Origin: Pseudomonadota bacterium
GTDB lineage: Bacteria; Pseudomonadota; Gammaproteobacteria; Steroidobacterales; Steroidobacteraceae
Reading direction: 5' to 3'
Length of the DNA stretch: 7,374 bases
Assembly: GCA_023433465.1 (NCBI GenBank)
Contig: JAEZCR010000185.1
Span: forward strand, 1 to 7,374
Part shown: positions 5,961 to 7,374 of the stretch, one piece after another
How the letters are laid out: each line of letters opens with the position of its first letter
How positions within the stretch are numbered: the stretch's first letter is position 1
Program-made: the position numbers and the translations under genes
Notes under the pieces: generated by a model
What the model was told of the DNA's origin: nothing
The model's input: the letters and a program-made list of their open reading frames with translations, nothing else
Database searches by the model: none

Positions 5961-5989
5961 AATCTAATTCAGTGACACCGGGGTGTCAG
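5961..5989 (-). promoter_or_regulatory. Putative sigma70 promoter of the BtuF-like gene
   Basis: On the minus strand CTGACA (5989-5984, five of six -35 matches) is followed after 17 bases by TAGATT (5966-5961, four of six -10 matches). The expected transcription start, about seven bases after the -10, coincides with the A of the ATG at 5954. A leaderless mRNA is therefore predicted, which agrees with the missing Shine-Dalgarno sequence. The -35 and most of the spacer are covered by the palindrome at 5973-5988. Confidence 0.45.
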
Positions 5990-6000
5990 CCACTTATCCT
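5972..6000 (+). promoter_or_regulatory. Putative sigma70 promoter of the YihY-family gene
   Basis: GTGACA (5972-5977, five of six -35 matches) is followed after 17 bases by TATCCT (5995-6000, four of six -10 matches). The transcription start would be near 6007, only four bases before the ATG at 6011. The -35 of the opposite promoter lies inside this promoter's spacer, so the two promoters overlap and could not both be occupied at once. Confidence 0.4.
5973..5988. promoter_or_regulatory. Perfect 16-base palindrome in a divergent intergenic region, possible operator
   Basis: TGACACCGGGGTGTCA consists of two exact 7-base arms around a central GG. It lies between two divergent genes, 18 bases from one start and 22 from the other. 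Each arm supplies most of a -35 element, one per strand. It may be a repressor or activator site controlling both genes, or its symmetry may simply reflect back-to-back -35 elements. It does not match the CRP consensus TGTGA-N6-TCACA. Confidence 0.45.
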
Positions 6001-6010
6001 CGGGGCCTGC

Positions 6011-7315
6011 ATGATCCCCGCGTTGTGGAACTGGCTCGACCAATACCTGTTCGGCGAATGGTCGAACGGGTCGAAACCCACCGCGATCCTGCTGCGCGTG
6101 CTGCGATATCCCTACGCGATCCTGCGCGATCTGTCGCGCGGCGACATCAACCTGCACGCGATGGGTCTCGTATACGCGACCTTGCTCTCGCTGGTGCCGC
6201 TGGTCGCTCTCGCGTTCGCGGTGCTCAAGGCGTTCGGCGCGCACCGGGAGCTCGAGCCGCTGATCTACGAGTTCTTCAAGCCGGTCGGCGCGAGCGCGCA
6301 CCAGCTCACGAACCAGGTCATGGAGTTCGCGGACAGCGTCAGCACGGGGATCGTGGGCTCCGTGGGTCTCGCGCTGCTGCTCTGGACTTTGTTAGGCACG
6401 ATCAAACGCGTCGAGGACAGCTTCAACTACCTGTGGCGCGTCGAACATGCGCGCAGCTTCGCGCGGCGCGTGACGGAATACGTGGCGCTGCTCATCGTCG
6501 GCCCCATCGTCGTCGTGACCTTCCTCGGGCTGTCTCACAAGGCGGTGATCACCGCGAGCGCGGGCATCGAGCGGTACATGCCGTTCGCCGAACGCGCGTT
6601 CGCGTGGGGCATCCAGCTTTCGCCCTACTTCGTGGTCGCGGCCATCTTCACCTTCGTGTACATGTTCGTGCCGAACACGAAGGTCAAATGGAAGCCGGCG
6701 CTGATCGGCGGCGTCACGGCGGGTGTGCTGTGGGCGGCGGTCGGCAAGATCTTCACCGCCTTCGTCGTGATCTCGACGCGCTTCACGATCGTCTACGCCG
6801 GTTTCGTCGTCATCGCGATCGCGCTGGTGTGGACCTACGTCGGCTGGCTGATCCTGCTGATCGGCGCGCAGCTGTCGTTCTACGTGCAGAACCGCAACTA
6901 CCTCAGGATGGGACTGACGGAGCTCCGGCTCTCGGCCGCGCAGCGCGAACAGCTCACGCTCAAGGTCATGTACCTGATCGCCCGCGCGTACCACGACGGC
7001 AACCAGCGCTGGACCGTCGATTCGCTGGCGCACGAACTCGGCATGCCCGGCATCGCGATCTCGCGAATCGTGAATTCGCTCGAGGCGGCGGGGCTCATCG
7101 TATGCGCGGAAGACGAATGCCTGCTGCCGGCGCGCGACCTCGGCAACATCACCGCGCAGGAAGTGATCGACATCGCGCGCAACGAGAAAGCCGGCCAGGT
7201 GGCCCCGCATGTCCTCAAACTACCCGCGGTCGACCGCCTGTCCGCCAAGATGGACGAGGCCTGGCGCCAGAGCTGCGCCGGCCTGACCCTGCGCGACCTG
7301 GTGGAAGGCGACTGA
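6011..7315 (+). CDS. YihY/virulence factor BrkB-family membrane protein with C-terminal winged-helix domain
   Basis: This is a 434-residue inner-membrane protein. The membrane part (about 1-300) has six probable transmembrane segments near 51-73, 113-131, 157-176, 203-221, 231-252 and 262-289. It carries family features such as GLVYATLLSLVPLVALAFAV (from 52), LLLWTLLGTIKRVEDSFNYLWRV (from 122) and VPNTKVKWKPALIGG (220-234). After this core, where E. coli YihY (about 290 residues) ends, about 130 cytosolic residues follow. In them LTLKVMYLIARAYHDG (315-330), the helix-turn-helix VDSLAHELGMPGIAISRIVNSLEAAGLI (from 336) and PARDLGNITAQEVIDIAR (373-390) look like an Rrf2-type winged helix. The family was once misnamed RNase BN; transport of unknown substrates is more likely. 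ATG 6011 is preferred over the GTG at 5972, 13 codons upstream, because the latter sits inside the promoter palindrome. Neither has a Shine-Dalgarno sequence. Confidence 0.88.
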   Translation: MIPALWNWLDQYLFGEWSNGSKPTAILLRVLRYPYAILRDLSRGDINLHAMGLVYATLLSLVPLVALAFAVLKAFGAHRELEPLIYEFFKPVGASAHQLTNQVMEFADSVSTGIVGSVGLALLLWTLLGTIKRVEDSFNYLWRVEHARSFARRVTEYVALLIVGPIVVVTFLGLSHKAVITASAGIERYMPFAERAFAWGIQLSPYFVVAAIFTFVYMFVPNTKVKWKPALIGGVTAGVLWAAVGKIFTAFVVISTRFTIVYAGFVVIAIALVWTYVGWLILLIGAQLSFYVQNRNYLRMGLTELRLSAAQREQLTLKVMYLIARAYHDGNQRWTVDSLAHELGMPGIAISRIVNSLEAAGLIVCAEDECLLPARDLGNITAQEVIDIARNEKAGQVAPHVLKLPAVDRLSAKMDEAWRQSCAGLTLRDLVEGD

Positions 7316-7374
7316 CGAAGACGGTGCCTGGCACGGAAATCCCGGGAGAAGCCGGCAGGGCATCGATTCAGTGC
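7316..7374. other. Unassigned 3' edge with a short gtgcctggcac palindrome
   Basis: The last 59 bases hold no recognisable coding start. Bases 7324-7334 (gtgcc-t-ggcac) form a small perfect inverted repeat seated in cggtgcctggcacgg. This resembles short palindromes that recur between genes in many proteobacterial genomes, but one copy at a window edge proves nothing. It is not followed by a T-run, so I do not call it a terminator. Confidence 0.25.

Noticed and set aside
5972..5990. Possible CRP-binding site in the divergent spacer
   Set aside because: The palindrome has TGACACC-N2-GGTGTCA symmetry, while CRP needs TGTGA-N6-TCACA; arm sequence and spacing both differ.
6392..7210. A 272-codon minus-strand frame within the YihY-family gene
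   Set aside because: Its residues are mostly Arg, Asp, His and Val from reversed GC-rich codons, and the plus-strand gene is well supported by its transmembrane pattern.
1..7374. Search for CRISPR arrays, tRNA or rRNA genes, insertion sequences, phage genes, toxin-antitoxin pairs or a novel multi-gene defence or biosynthetic system
   Set aside because: Nothing with the expected repeats, cloverleaf, transposase motifs or small-gene pairs was seen. Nearly all sequence is accounted for by seven housekeeping-type genes and short spacers.

Overview
The window is GC-rich chromosomal housekeeping DNA. It probably comes from a gammaproteobacterium, perhaps near the Xanthomonadales or Steroidobacterales. 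The reasons are the Crp C-terminus with the E. coli-type recognition helix, a full DjlA co-chaperone and the very high G+C at third codon positions. The lineage is an inference from gene content and cannot be settled without a database search. I see no tRNA, rRNA, CRISPR array, insertion sequence, phage gene or defence system, and no convincing undescribed multi-gene system.

Layout: 1-282 is the 3' end of a crp-type regulator gene with an unusual acidic tail. 283-468 holds a REP-like hairpin flanked by direct repeats, an intrinsic terminator and a promoter. 469-1380 (+) is an exported metallo-beta-lactamase-fold hydrolase. It abuts, tail to tail with no spacer, a leftward three-gene unit read in the order djlA (4227-3400), a DUF21/CBS/CorC_HlyC membrane protein (3389-2076) and rpe (2052-1381), with gaps of 10 and 23 bases. 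Divergent from djlA, with 21 bases between start codons, is purC (4249-5160, long form of SAICAR synthase). purC converges on a BtuF-like periplasmic-binding-fold protein that lacks a signal peptide (5954-5157); their stop codons overlap by 4 bases. That gene is divergent from a YihY/BrkB-family membrane protein with a C-terminal winged-helix domain (6011-7315). The spacer between them carries a 16-base perfect palindrome that supplies a -35-like element for each direction.

Functionally the genes are mostly unrelated: carbon-source regulation, pentose phosphate (rpe), purine synthesis (purC), Hsp70 co-chaperoning at the inner membrane (djlA), ion or polyamine transport (CBS protein), and membrane or cobalamin-related proteins of uncertain role. 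The djlA-CBS-rpe group is very probably co-transcribed, and the CBS gene looks translationally coupled to djlA because its Shine-Dalgarno sequence overlaps the djlA stop. Several genes (purC, the BtuF-like gene, yihY-like, djlA, rpe) lack a recognisable Shine-Dalgarno sequence. For at least two of them the predicted transcription start falls at or just before the start codon, which suggests leaderless or near-leaderless mRNAs.

The points most worth checking are the overlapping divergent promoter and palindrome at 5961-6000, the acidic extension of Crp, the Asp-to-Glu change in the MBL zinc motif, the export-less BtuF-like protein, and the REP-like element at 289-337.
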